A stretch of DNA of 64,000 bases from Kineosporiaceae bacterium (GCA_016713225.1 JADJPO010000002.1:868001-932000); one strand, 5' to 3'; positions 17,520 through 26,145 are shown, numbered from the stretch's first letter. Numbers and translations: made by a program. The notes: generated by a model from the letters alone, not told the origin.

Positions 17520-18803
17520 TCACGACCCGGCGGGAATCACGATCTCGACGCGTCGGTTCAGCTGCCGCCCCGCGGGGTAGTCCTTGCCGCCCTTGGTGTT
17601 CGGGGCAATCGGACGGCCCTCGCCGAAGCCCGCGGCCTCCAGGGCACCAGTCACCGATCGCTGCTTCAGCGCGGTGACCACGGCCTCGGCGCGACGCTCG
17701 GACAGGTCCTGGTTGTAGGCGTCGTCCCCCTTGGCGTCGGTGTGACCCTCGATGCGCACCTGCGAGTTCACACCCTTCAACGCACCGGCCAACTGGTCCA
17801 TGATCTTGTCGGCGGCCGGACGCAACGTGGCCTTGTCGAAGTCGAACAACACCTCACTGTTCAGCCGGATCAACGTGCCGCAGGCCTTGCCCACCGGGGT
17901 GAGCGAACGCACCGGCGGGAACTTGCCCAGATCGGGCACCGGCGGCAACGGCGCCATGCGCACCACGCCGGAGTCCGCGCCGTCCTCGAAGCTCGCGGTG
18001 CCGTCACCCCTGTTGATCACGTGCAGCGCACCGTCCGAGAACGTGCCCGTGCCGTCGCCGTTGTTGGTCTCCTGCAGCGAGCCGTCGGAGTAGGTGCCCG
18101 ACCCGTCACCGGCCACGGCGATCTGCAGTGATCCGTCGCTCAGGGTGCCGGCACCCTTGCCGTCCAGCGTGATCTCGAAGGCGCCGTCGGAGTACACCCC
18201 CGAGCCGTCGGTCGCGATGGCGATCTGCAGCGACCCGTCGCTGAGGGCACCCGAGCCATCCGCAGCAACGGTGATCTGCAACGCCCCGTTCCGGTAGACC
18301 CCGGACCCGTCGCCGGAATTCGTGACCTCGAGCGAGCCGTCCCGGAAGGTGCCCGACCCGTCACCGTTGTTGATCTCGGTGAGGCTGCCCCGGTTGACCA
18401 CCTTGCCGGTGGTGTCGCAGCGGGCGCCGCTCACCGTGACCCCGGATGTGGGCGTGGTCAGGGTGGCCAGCGCCGAGGTGAACTTCTTCGAGGCTCCGGT
18501 GAGCGCCGTGACGTCCGGGATCACGACCGGCGGGAAGGCCGGAAACGCCGTCGCGATGCGCGCGGCCGTCTCCTCGTCGATGTCGCCCGAGATCAGGGCG
18601 CTGGTGCCACTCGGAGCGCTGCCGCCCGCGGGACTCGACGCACTGCCGCCCACGGCGCCGTTCGTGGCCGTCGCGCCGACCGGCTGTGCCGCCCCGAACT
18701 GCACCGGGTCCGAGGTGCCACAGGCCGACAGGGCGCCAGTGAGGGTGGCGGCCAGTCCCAGGACGACGACCGCGCGGCTGCGGCTGCGGCGGACGGGGTT
18801 CAT
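17520..18803 (-). CDS. OmpA-family lipoprotein with eight 17-residue repeats
   Basis: This is a protein of 427 residues from ATG 18803 with a GAGGAG ribosome site. It has a lipoprotein signal with lipobox LSAC (Cys ~28) and a Gly/Ser/Ala-rich linker. Residues ~142-277 are eight tandem 17-residue units of the form GDGSGTF-x-DGSL-x-V/I. The C-terminal OmpA-like domain (VLFDFDKATLRPAADKIMDQ, GHTDAKG ~350, LSERRAEAVV) is of the kind that binds peptidoglycan. The protein would be tethered to the outer membrane leaflet and wall. Mycobacteria have other OmpA-domain proteins (ArfA), but this repeat array is not one I recognise. It is downstream of a Ser/Thr kinase gene on the same strand (~150-bp gap). 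Confidence 0.85.
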   Translation of the reverse strand: MNPVRRSRSRAVVVLGLAATLTGALSACGTSDPVQFGAAQPVGATATNGAVGGSASSPAGGSAPSGTSALISGDIDEETAARIATAFPAFPPVVIPDVTALTGASKKFTSALATLTTPTSGVTVSGARCDTTGKVVNRGSLTEINNGDGSGTFRDGSLEVTNSGDGSGVYRNGALQITVAADGSGALSDGSLQIAIATDGSGVYSDGAFEITLDGKGAGTLSDGSLQIAVAGDGSGTYSDGSLQETNNGDGTGTFSDGALHVINRGDGTASFEDGADSGVVRMAPLPPVPDLGKFPPVRSLTPVGKACGTLIRLNSEVLFDFDKATLRPAADKIMDQLAGALKGVNSQVRIEGHTDAKGDDAYNQDLSERRAEAVVTALKQRSVTGALEAAGFGEGRPIAPNTKGGKDYPAGRQLNRRVEIVIPAGS

Positions 18804-18955
18804 GTGGGTCTCCTCGGTGGATCGGTGGTTGTCGGTGGGCCGATCGATCCGGCCTCGGTGTGTGAGAGTGGTCTGCGTCGGGTTCGGTTCACCGCCGAAT
18901 GAGGCGAGTCTCATCACGTCATCACCGTGGGCTTGCCTGCCCCGGTGCTCACCAC

Positions 18956-20602
18956 TCACCCCTGGCGCAGCGAGCCGGTCACCTCGCCGGCGCCCGAGCG
19001 CGCGGCCAAGCAGGTGAATCCCTTGGAGCCGGCGGCGAACGAGGCCTCGGTCGGCGGCAGCACCTCGCGGTCGAACCCACCGGGGGAGGCCCCGCCCAGG
19101 TAGCGCTGCAGGGCCGCTGCCGAGCAGGTGGCGGCGACCCGGGGGTCGGCCATGACGACGTCCAGGTCGACGCTCGCCGTGGTGGCACTGAGGATGCCTC
19201 GGGCATAGACCTCCCAGTAGTGCGGTTCGGCGCAGGGGGCGCCGCGTGCGGTCTGGATCCCGCTGATGTTCACCAGACCGGCGTAGCACTGGGCGCCACC
19301 GCCACCGCCACCGCCACCGGCAGTCGTGGTCCGGGTTCGTGGCGGTGGGGAACTCGCCGGTGTGGCCCGGGTCGCCCGTGGGCTGGGTCGGGCGGTGGCA
19401 CCCCTGGTCGTCGGTGCCGAGGCTGCCGTCGAGGACCTCGCCGTCGGCGCGGATGCGGTGCCGCTCACCACCGGAGCCACGGCCTGGTTCGAGGCGGCGG
19501 ACGGCGCGGCGGATGGCGCGGCGGATGGCGCGGCGGCGGTGTTGGTCCCGGCGCCCGCGGAACGTCTCAGCCCCCACCAGCCGACGCCCGCCACCAGCAG
19601 CACGGCCAGCCCGACCAGGCCCACGGTCAGAGCGCGGCGTTGGCCCGGGACGACGGCCGCGGGCGAGGGCTGCACGCCGGGACCCGTCGTCCAGTCGGTC
19701 TGCGCGATCGCCGGGCTGATGGCGGGGACCGGGCCGGCGCCGGAGGCCGGGGCCGGGGCCGGGACCGGGGCAGGCCCTCCGGCGCTCACCGATCGCAGTG
19801 CGTCGCGCAGGTCGGCCGCCGAGGCGAACCGTTGCGCCGGCTCGTAAGCGGTCGCCCGCCAGATCACGTCCATCAGTGCGGACGAGCCCGGAACCCCCAC
19901 GGGGGCGAGGGGCATCGGGTGCTGCGCGAGCAGTACCGGGATCGAGGGCGAGCGGCCCGAGCTGTCCGCCCGGGGCGCCCGCCCGCAGAGCAGGGCGTAC
20001 AACGTGCAGCCGAGCGAGTAGATGTCGGCCGCTGCCGAGGGCTCGACGTAGTGAAAGGCCTCCGGTGGCGCGTAGTCGGGGGTCAGGGCCTCGAGTGTCA
20101 CCGAGTGCCCGGGTTCGCCACGCGGCAACGTGGCGAGGCCGAAGTCCGACAGCAGCACCGAGCCGTACTGGTTCAGCAGCAGGTTGGCCGGCTTGATGTC
20201 CCGGTGCAGGATGCCCTGGGCGTGGGCGGCCGCGAGCGCATCGGCGATGGCGGCGCCGACGTCGGCCACCTCCTGCGTCGGCCGAGGTCCGTGACGGGCA
20301 CAGATCGACCAGTAGCTGCCGTCGGGGCAGTACTCCATCACCAGGTAGGGCCGGCCGTCGTCCGTGGTGCCGCAGTCGTACAGGGTGAGGATGTTGGGGT
20401 GGGACGAGAGTCGCCCGGCGGACGTCGCCTCGCGGACGAACCGGCGCCGGTCGGTCGGATCGACCAGTCGACGGTTGTCGATCTTCACCGCGACCAGCCG
20501 GTCCACCGAGTGCTGGTGAGCCCGGTACACGGTGGCGAACCCGCCGTGGCCGATCTCCTCCAGCAGCGTGATCCCCGGGACGGGCCCCGATCCGTCCGTC
20601 AT
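18956..20602 (-). CDS. Ser/Thr protein kinase with extracellular septum-formation-like domain
   Basis: This is a protein of 548 residues. The kinase domain spans ~10-270, with glycine loop GHGGFATVYRA, catalytic lysine in AVKID, HRDIKPAN (~131) and DFGLA, all intact. A Pro/Ala linker leads to one membrane helix (~323-345, LTVGLVGLAVLLVAGVGWWG). Outside, an Ala/Ser/Thr and poly-Gly linker precedes a ~120-residue domain beginning CYAGLVNISGIQTARGAPC, with further conserved cysteines, that resembles the septum-formation domain family of actinobacteria. Such kinases sense envelope state and phosphorylate division or wall enzymes. There are no PASTA repeats. It is divergent from the lipoprotein gene at 20643, with only 40 bp between starts. 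Confidence 0.88.
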   Translation of the reverse strand: MTDGSGPVPGITLLEEIGHGGFATVYRAHQHSVDRLVAVKIDNRRLVDPTDRRRFVREATSAGRLSSHPNILTLYDCGTTDDGRPYLVMEYCPDGSYWSICARHGPRPTQEVADVGAAIADALAAAHAQGILHRDIKPANLLLNQYGSVLLSDFGLATLPRGEPGHSVTLEALTPDYAPPEAFHYVEPSAAADIYSLGCTLYALLCGRAPRADSSGRSPSIPVLLAQHPMPLAPVGVPGSSALMDVIWRATAYEPAQRFASAADLRDALRSVSAGGPAPVPAPAPASGAGPVPAISPAIAQTDWTTGPGVQPSPAAVVPGQRRALTVGLVGLAVLLVAGVGWWGLRRSAGAGTNTAAAPSAAPSAAPSAASNQAVAPVVSGTASAPTARSSTAASAPTTRGATARPSPRATRATPASSPPPRTRTTTAGGGGGGGGAQCYAGLVNISGIQTARGAPCAEPHYWEVYARGILSATTASVDLDVVMADPRVAATCSAAALQRYLGGASPGGFDREVLPPTEASFAAGSKGFTCLAARSGAGEVTGSLRQG

Positions 20603-20642
20603 GGGCGGGAGTCTGCCAGAGCGCCCCGATACGGTGCCGGGC

Positions 20643-21800
20643 ATGTCGCGAACCGTCCTCCGATCGGGTTCAGGTCCGGCTTCGGTGCTGGGCCCAGCGC
20701 TGCTGCTCGCCCTGGTCGCTTGCAGCGGCCCGGACGCCACGCTCACCCCGAGCCCGCCCGCGCCCAGCCCGTCCATCGCAGCGACCGCGCCCGCGCCGAG
20801 CGCGCCGAACTCGACCTCGCCCGCACCTTCCGGCTCGGCGTCCGGATCGGCTGTCGGCACGGCCACGCCGTCCCGCAGCGGGGTGGCCACGCCGTCGCGC
20901 ACGAGGCCGCCGTCCGCACCGGCTGGGGCCGTGGGTCTGGGTGCCGGAGCGAGCCTGGCCGGGCGCCGGCTGTTCCCGGCCGACAACCCCTGGAACACAC
21001 CCGTCGCCGATGCCCCGGTCGATCCCGCCTCGGCCACCCTGATCGCGGCCATCGGCGCCACCGGCCACCTGCACCCCGACTTCGGGGCGAACTGGAACGG
21101 TGGACCCTTCGGCATCCCCTACGTGGTCGTCTCCGGCACGCAGAAGAAGGTTCCGGTCCGCTTCGAGTACGCAGACGAGAGCGACCCCGGGCCGTACCCG
21201 ATTCCACCGAACGCCCCGATCGAGGGTGGTGCCGCCGCCGACGGCGACCGTCACGTCATCGTCGTCGACCGGGATGCCTGGCGGCTCTATGAGCTCTTCG
21301 ATGCCCACCCGGTCGCCGGCGGGACGTCGTGGACCGCCGGGTCGGGAGCGGTGTTCGACTTGCGCAGCAACGCTTCTCGCCCGGCGGGCTGGACCAGTGC
21401 GGACGCCGCCGGGCTGCCGATCCTGCCCGGCCTGGTGCGGTACGACGAGGTGGCCTCGGGGCAGATCCGGCATGCGCTGAGGTTCACGGTCTCGGCCACC
21501 CGCGCCGGCTACGTCGCTCCAGCACGGCACGCCGCCAGCAGCCGCACCGACACCAGCCTGCCGCCGATGGGGATGCGGGTGCGGTTGAAGGCGAGCTTCG
21601 ACATCTCGAGCTACCCGAAGCAGGCTCGGGTGGTGCTGCAGGCGTTGAAGACCTACGGCATGATCGTCGCCGACAACGGCTCGAGCTGGTACGTGTCGGG
21701 TGCGCCCGATCGCCGCTGGGACGACGACCAGCTCGGCGCCCTGAAACAGGTGCCGGGCAACGCCTTCGAAGTGGTCCGGATGGGCAGCGTCAGCCGCTGA
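20643..21800 (+). CDS. Secreted lipoprotein of unknown function
   Basis: This is a protein of 385 residues from ATG 20643. It has a signal peptide with lipobox LVAC (Cys ~27), then a Pro/Ser/Thr/Ala linker to ~100. The compact domain that follows begins LFPADNPWNTPVADAPVDP and includes GIPYVVVSGTQKKVPVRFEY, DGDRHVIVVDRDAWRLYELF and a C-terminal KTYGMIVADNGSSWYVSGAP. I have the impression of a widespread actinobacterial secreted family of this kind, but know no function. An enzyme acting on wall or polysaccharide is conceivable; no catalytic motif stands out. Its promoter overlaps that of the divergent kinase gene, which suggests joint control. Confidence 0.75.
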   Translation: MSRTVLRSGSGPASVLGPALLLALVACSGPDATLTPSPPAPSPSIAATAPAPSAPNSTSPAPSGSASGSAVGTATPSRSGVATPSRTRPPSAPAGAVGLGAGASLAGRRLFPADNPWNTPVADAPVDPASATLIAAIGATGHLHPDFGANWNGGPFGIPYVVVSGTQKKVPVRFEYADESDPGPYPIPPNAPIEGGAAADGDRHVIVVDRDAWRLYELFDAHPVAGGTSWTAGSGAVFDLRSNASRPAGWTSADAAGLPILPGLVRYDEVASGQIRHALRFTVSATRAGYVAPARHAASSRTDTSLPPMGMRVRLKASFDISSYPKQARVVLQALKTYGMIVADNGSSWYVSGAPDRRWDDDQLGALKQVPGNAFEVVRMGSVSR

Positions 21801-21851
21801 GGAGCCACTGACGCTGCCGGCGCTGCCTGCCGCCACGTGTCAAACTCGGTC

Positions 21852-22196
21852 ATGGCCTTCGACCCTGAACTCGCCGACCGGCTGCGGATGGTGCTCCACG
21901 AGCTGGCGCCGGACGGCGTCCGACTGACCGAGCAGCGCATGTTCGGTGGCCTGGGATTCATGCTCGACGGGCACATGGCCGTGGCCGCCGCCAGCGACGG
22001 GGGACTGCTGCTGCGTATCGACCCGGCCCAGGTCGAGGCCCTCACCGAGCGCCCCCACGCGCAGCGGTTCGCCATGCGCGGCCGGGCGATGAACGGCTGG
22101 CTGAGCATCGACCCGGCCGGCCTGGACGACGACGACACCCTGCGCGACTGGGTCGCCCAGGGTGTGGGCTACGTCGGTGGCCTGCCGCCGAAGTGA
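21852..22196 (+). CDS. TfoX/Sxy N-terminal domain protein
   Basis: This is a protein of 114 residues from ATG 21852; an in-frame GTG at 21837 is possible. The TfoX N-domain signature RMFGGLGFMLDGHMAV is present, with a following LLLRIDPAQVEAL strand. In gamma-proteobacteria TfoX/Sxy activates competence with CRP. Stand-alone N-domain versions are common in actinobacteria and their role is unknown. It is convergent with the DUF2277 gene, 7 bp between stops. Confidence 0.85.
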   Translation: MAFDPELADRLRMVLHELAPDGVRLTEQRMFGGLGFMLDGHMAVAAASDGGLLLRIDPAQVEALTERPHAQRFAMRGRAMNGWLSIDPAGLDDDDTLRDWVAQGVGYVGGLPPK

Positions 22197-22203
22197 GCTC
22201 GAC

Positions 22204-22476
22204 TCAGCCGGTCGCGTAGCGCTGGGCCGCTCGCGCCCGTGCCTTGGTCGCCTCGACCTCGCGGTCCTTGGGGGCGCCGTGGGCGACCAGGCTGTCCAGC
22301 AACTGCTGGGTCGCCGCGGCCACGGCGGCGATGGCCTCGTCGAAGACCGCCTGGTTGTCGCGTGCCGGCTTGGTGGTGCCGGCCACCTTGCGTACGTACT
22401 GGGTGGCCGCTGCCAGCACCTCCTGTGAGGTGGCCGGGGGCTCGAAGTTGTGCAGGGTTCGGATGTTGCGGCACAT
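22204..22476 (-). CDS. DUF2277 family protein
   Basis: This is a small basic protein of 90 residues beginning MCRNIRTLHNFEPPAT, the invariant start of the DUF2277 family. This is followed by a helical region (SQEVLAAATQYVRKVAGTTK) and a charged tail. The family is conserved in many soil bacteria; no function is established. The ATG is supported by the family N-terminus. Confidence 0.9.
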   Translation of the reverse strand: MCRNIRTLHNFEPPATSQEVLAAATQYVRKVAGTTKPARDNQAVFDEAIAAVAAATQQLLDSLVAHGAPKDREVEATKARARAAQRYATG

Positions 22477-22590
22477 CCCTCGACGGTAACGCGCCGGGCC
22501 ACTCTTGACATTTCAGCGCATGGCGAATGACTATTCCCCATGCGGGGAATTACCCGCGTCCACCACTGTTCCCCTGTGACGGAGGCACTC

Positions 22591-24144
22591 ATGCCGCCCA
22601 CCCTCGTCCACCCGTCCCGACCGAACGACCCGGCGTCCGGGGTGTTGTCCCCGCGCCGGACCCGCCTCGTGCTCGTCGTCATGGCGCTCTCGCTGATGAC
22701 CGTGGTCTCGGCGGTCAGTGGCCTCAACGTGGCCCTGCCCAGCCTGGCGCGCGACACCGCCGCCACCCAGACCGAGCTCACCTGGATCGTCGATGCCTAC
22801 ACCGTGGTCTTCGCCGGTCTCCTGCTCTTCGCGGGCGCGCTGGGGGACCGGTTCGGCCGCAAGGGAATCCTGCTCGCCGGATTGGCCACCTTCGGTACTG
22901 CTGCGGGCCTCGCCACGCTGACGAGCGACCCCATGCTGCTGATCATCCTGCGGGCCGCGATGGGCGTCGGGGCGGCCGGCATCATGCCCACCACGCTGTC
23001 GGTGATCACCACCTCGTTCCCCGAGCACGAACGTCCTCGGGCCATCGGCGTCTGGGTCGGCGTGGCCGGCGGTGGCGCCGTCCTGGGTCTGTTCGGGGCG
23101 GGCCTGCTGCTCGAGTACTTCGGCTGGAACTCCTTCTTCGCACTCAACGTCGTCCTCGCCGTCCTGGGGTTGCTCGGCACCCTGGCCGTGGTACCGGCCT
23201 CGCGGGACGCGGACGCACCCCCGCTGGACCTGGTGGGTTCGCTGCTGTCGCTGCTGGCCGTGGGTGGGGTGGTGTTCGGGGTCATCGAAGGCCCCGACCA
23301 GGGCTGGACCGACCCGATGACGCTGATCGCGCTGATCGCGGGCCTGCTCGCCGGGGTCGCCTTCGTGGTCTGGGAACGACACCTCGAGCGTCCGATGCTC
23401 GACCCACGGCTGTTCGCGCTGCGCGGGTTCAGCGCCGGCTCGCTGTCGATCACGGTGCAGTTCTTCGCCGCGTTCGGGTTCTTCTTCGCCGCCCTGCAAT
23501 ACCTGCAGTTCGTGGTCGGGCTCTCGCCACTGCAGGCCGCGTTGCGGTTGTTGCCGTTGCCGCTGGTGATGGTTCCGCTGGCACGCACCGCCCCGCGGCT
23601 CGCCCAGCGCGTCGGGTTTCGGCGGGTCGGGCCGCTCGGCCTGCTGCTGATGGCAGTCGGCTTCGTGGTGATCGCCATGCTGGACGTCGAGCTGAACTAC
23701 ACCCAGTTCGTCACCGGACTGCTGATCTTCGGCGCCGGCATGGGGCTGGCCGGAACCCCCGCCACCACCGCGATCACCGAAGCTCTGCCGCCGGCCAAGC
23801 AGGGCGTGGCCTCGGCGGTCAACGACACCGCCCGTGAGCTCGGGTCCGCTCTGGGCATCGCCGTGCTGGGCAGCGCGATCACCAACACCTACCGCGACGG
23901 CGTGGCCGGCGTGGTGACTCAGCTGCCGCCCGAGGCCGCCGAGCGGGTCACCGGTTCGATCGCGTTCACCCAGTCACCGATGATCGCCCGCCTCGGCGAG
24001 ACCGGCCGGCAGGTCGCCGAGGTCGCCCGCCAGGCCTTCATGGACGGCGTGAGCACGGCGCTGCTCACCGCCGCCGCCGTGCTCGTGGTCGCCGCCCTCG
24101 TGGTCTATCTCCGCTCGCCCCGCCCCCACACCCCCACGCGGTGA
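22591..24144 (+). CDS. MFS drug-efflux transporter, DHA2 (14-TM) family
   Basis: This is a protein of 517 residues. ATG 22591 has GGAGG 6 bases upstream; in-frame upstream starts are not supported. About 14 hydrophobic segments are present. Motif A appears as GALGDRFGRKGILLAG, and a motif-C-like GVAGGGAVLGLFGAG lies in TM5. The large fifth loop and length fit the EmrB/QacA (DHA2) family of proton-driven exporters. Substrate cannot be told. Its stop codon lies within the first bases of the perfect hairpin at 24141, which likely ends the transcript. Confidence 0.88.
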   Translation: MPPTLVHPSRPNDPASGVLSPRRTRLVLVVMALSLMTVVSAVSGLNVALPSLARDTAATQTELTWIVDAYTVVFAGLLLFAGALGDRFGRKGILLAGLATFGTAAGLATLTSDPMLLIILRAAMGVGAAGIMPTTLSVITTSFPEHERPRAIGVWVGVAGGGAVLGLFGAGLLLEYFGWNSFFALNVVLAVLGLLGTLAVVPASRDADAPPLDLVGSLLSLLAVGGVVFGVIEGPDQGWTDPMTLIALIAGLLAGVAFVVWERHLERPMLDPRLFALRGFSAGSLSITVQFFAAFGFFFAALQYLQFVVGLSPLQAALRLLPLPLVMVPLARTAPRLAQRVGFRRVGPLGLLLMAVGFVVIAMLDVELNYTQFVTGLLIFGAGMGLAGTPATTAITEALPPAKQGVASAVNDTARELGSALGIAVLGSAITNTYRDGVAGVVTQLPPEAAERVTGSIAFTQSPMIARLGETGRQVAEVARQAFMDGVSTALLTAAAVLVVAALVVYLRSPRPHTPTR

Positions 24145-24187
24145 TCATGCAATCCGTGCACGTTTTGTGCGCGGATTGCATGATCAC
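24141..24187. terminator. Perfect 16-bp-arm hairpin overlapping the transporter stop
   Basis: The arms GTGATCATGCAATCCG and CGGATTGCATGATCAC are exactly complementary. The 15-base centre can pair further (TGCAC with GTGCG, one mismatch), leaving a loop of about five bases. There is no T-run, so it may be a bidirectional or Rho-independent-like structure, or a mobile palindromic repeat. A half copy lies at 16363. Confidence 0.75.
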
Positions 24188-24236
24188 GGAGGTGGGTGTC
24201 CTGTCCGGAGCGCGGCTCGGGGTCGATACTGGCGCC

Positions 24237-24563
24237 ATGACCGGCTCTGCTCACAGCCTGCTGATCGTTCACGTCGACGTCGCGGTCGTCCCCGACCGGG
24301 TCGAGGACTTCCTGGCCGCCACCGAGCTCAACGCCACCGCCAGCCGTGGGGAGCCGGGCGTGGTCCGTTTCGACGTGCTGACCGACCGCGACGATCCGGG
24401 CCACGTCGTGCTCGTCGAGATCTACCGCGACGAGCGGGCCGCCGCCGACCACAAGCAGACCGCCCACTACGCGACCTGGCGCGACACCGTGGCCCCGATG
24501 ATGGCCCGGCCCCGATCCAGTGCGAAGTTGATCAATCGTTCCCCGGACGACGCAGGCTGGTGA
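24237..24563 (+). CDS. Antibiotic biosynthesis monooxygenase (ABM) domain protein
   Basis: This is a protein of 108 residues with a single ABM domain: SLLIVHVDVAVVPDRVEDFL, RFDVLTDRDDPGHVVLVEIY, then DHKQTAHYATWRDTV. The family includes YgiN-type quinol monooxygenases and LsrG-type isomerases of phospho-AI-2. It is followed after 4 nt by an iron-containing alcohol dehydrogenase, an association that suggests a small-molecule oxidation or detoxification pair; the substrate is unknown. ATG 24237 places the domain start at residue ~7. Confidence 0.85.
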   Translation: MTGSAHSLLIVHVDVAVVPDRVEDFLAATELNATASRGEPGVVRFDVLTDRDDPGHVVLVEIYRDERAAADHKQTAHYATWRDTVAPMMARPRSSAKLINRSPDDAGW

Positions 24564-24567
24564 GCCG

Positions 24568-25728
24568 GTGGGCAGCAGCTTCGACCTCGCGATGGTCGCC
24601 GACCTCCGGTTCGGCCGGGGCCGCGCCACGCAGTCGGCCCCGGCGCTGGCCGGGCTCGGCGTCCGGCATGCGCTGCTGGTCACCGGACGCAGCACCGAGC
24701 GAGCCGCGCCGATCCGTGCTGCCCTGCAGGCCGCGGGCGTGGCTGTCACCTCGTTCGCCGTGACCGAGGAGCCCTCGGTCGACATCGTGCGGGAGGCCCT
24801 GAAAACCTTGCGCGCCAACGGGTGTGACGGCGTCCTGGGCTTCGGGGGTGGCAGCGCGCTGGACGTCGCCAAGGCAGTCGCGATCCTGGCCGGCAACGAC
24901 AGCGACCCGATGGACCACCTGGAGGTCATCGGCCGCGGCGAACCCCTCACCCGACCGGCGCTGCCCTGGATCGCCGTCCCCACCACGGCCGGAACGGGGT
25001 CGGAGGTCACGCGCAACGCCGTGCTGGCCGCCGGCGAGGTCAAGGTGAGTCTGCGCAGTCCGCTGATGCTCGCGCGCCTGGCCATCGTCGACCCGGACCT
25101 GCTGATCGGGTCCCCGCCGGCCACCCTCGCGGCGAGTGGCCTGGATGCGTTGGCGCAACTGATCGAACCGTTCCTGTCGGTGCGGGCGAACCCGGTCACC
25201 GATGCGCTGGCCCGCGACGGGATCGTCCGCTCGGCGCGTTCGTTGCGGGCCGCCGTCACCCAGGGCCTGGACGACGATCCCGACCGCCGGGACGACCTCG
25301 CCCTGGCCAGTCTGGCCGGCGGGCTGTGTCTGGCCAATGCCGGGTTGGGGGCGGTGCACGGGCTGGCCGGGGTGCTCGGGGGCCGGTTGCGCGCCCCCCA
25401 CGGCGCCCTCTGCGCCGCACTGCTCGCCGCCACTCTGGAGACGAACCGTGCAGCCCTGGCCGACCGGGCACCGAACCATCCGGCGGCCGGCCGGTTCGAC
25501 GAACTCGCGGTGCTGCTCACCGGCCGGCCCGAGGCACGCGCGGTCGATGGCGAGGACTGGCTGCGCGACCTGATCGCGGCGCTGGGTGTGCCGTCCCTGA
25601 CCAGCTTCGGGTTGTCGCAGGCCGACCTCCCCGCGGTGGTCGCGGCGTCCCAGCAGGCCAGCAGTATGAAGGCCAACCCGATTCCGCTGTCGGATGCCGA
25701 GCTGACCGAGATCCTCAGCCGCAGTTGA
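24568..25728 (+). CDS. Iron-containing alcohol dehydrogenase
   Basis: This is a protein of 386 residues from a GTG start. NAD-binding GFGGGSALDVAKAVAILAG and PTTAGTGSEVTRNAV are family signatures of the Fe-ADH/maleylacetate-reductase group. Of the four usual metal ligands, D193, H264 and H278 are present, but the second is glutamine (Q197 in GLDALAQLIEP) instead of histidine. I recall a DALTQ-type subfamily with this change, so it is probably not a defect but may alter metal binding. It is translated in an apparent two-gene unit with the ABM protein. Confidence 0.88.
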   Translation: MGSSFDLAMVADLRFGRGRATQSAPALAGLGVRHALLVTGRSTERAAPIRAALQAAGVAVTSFAVTEEPSVDIVREALKTLRANGCDGVLGFGGGSALDVAKAVAILAGNDSDPMDHLEVIGRGEPLTRPALPWIAVPTTAGTGSEVTRNAVLAAGEVKVSLRSPLMLARLAIVDPDLLIGSPPATLAASGLDALAQLIEPFLSVRANPVTDALARDGIVRSARSLRAAVTQGLDDDPDRRDDLALASLAGGLCLANAGLGAVHGLAGVLGGRLRAPHGALCAALLAATLETNRAALADRAPNHPAAGRFDELAVLLTGRPEARAVDGEDWLRDLIAALGVPSLTSFGLSQADLPAVVAASQQASSMKANPIPLSDAELTEILSRS

Positions 25729-25781
25729 GGTCACACCGCCGTCGGCAGCCGGGTTGAGCGCATGCGTGGCAGGCTGGTGGC

Positions 25782-26120
25782 ATGCCCAGGTCATGGTCGC
25801 TCGCCTCACACAACTCGGTGCTGTGCATCGCCAGCCGCGACTCACTGCTCAGCATCGGGTCGGTCGGCAGCTTCGCCTCGATCTTCTCGATCGGTTCGGC
25901 AGGGTCGGTGTTCGGCGTGGCCAGTGCCGGCAGCGCCGCCTCGATGATGTCGGCGGGCAGCATCGGCTCGGTGATGTCCGCGGGCAGTCGGGGCGGGGTC
26001 ATGGACGCCGGGGTCAGCGCGGACGGCTGGCGGCAGCGCACCGTCGTCCTGGCGGTGCTCGTCGGCGCAGCGACGGCGCTGGCACTGCGCGGTCAGCGTC
26101 GCCGGGTGGCTGCCGGGTGA
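25782..26120 (+). CDS. Small Ser-Gly repeat protein with C-terminal membrane segment
   Basis: This is a protein of 112 residues. Residues ~20-80 are a quasi-repeat of SxGS units (LLSIGSVGSFASIFSIGSAG, continuing with SAGSIGSVMSAGS), alternating hydrophobic and Ser/Gly positions as a beta-solenoid or glycine-zipper stack would. A charged break (DGWRQR) is followed by a hydrophobic helix (TVVLAVLVGAATALAL) and a basic end (RGQRRRVAAG). Similar SIGS-repeat proteins occur in actinobacteria, without known function. The unusual composition makes the frame credible; the start is by first ATG. Confidence 0.65.
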   Translation: MPRSWSLASHNSVLCIASRDSLLSIGSVGSFASIFSIGSAGSVFGVASAGSAASMMSAGSIGSVMSAGSRGGVMDAGVSADGWRQRTVVLAVLVGAATALALRGQRRRVAAG

Positions 26121-26123
26121 AGT

Positions 26124-26145
26124 GCCCAGTGAGCGCCCAGTGAGC
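26124..26145. repeat. 11-bp tandem repeat after stop codon
   Basis: GCCCAGTGAGC occurs twice in direct succession, beginning 3 nt after the stop at 26118-26120 and filling the 27-bp gap between two convergent genes. Confidence 0.75.

Noticed and set aside
18899..21292. 797-codon plus-strand frame over the kinase gene
   Set aside because: Arg/Gly-rich shadow frame; the kinase motifs on the minus strand are complete.
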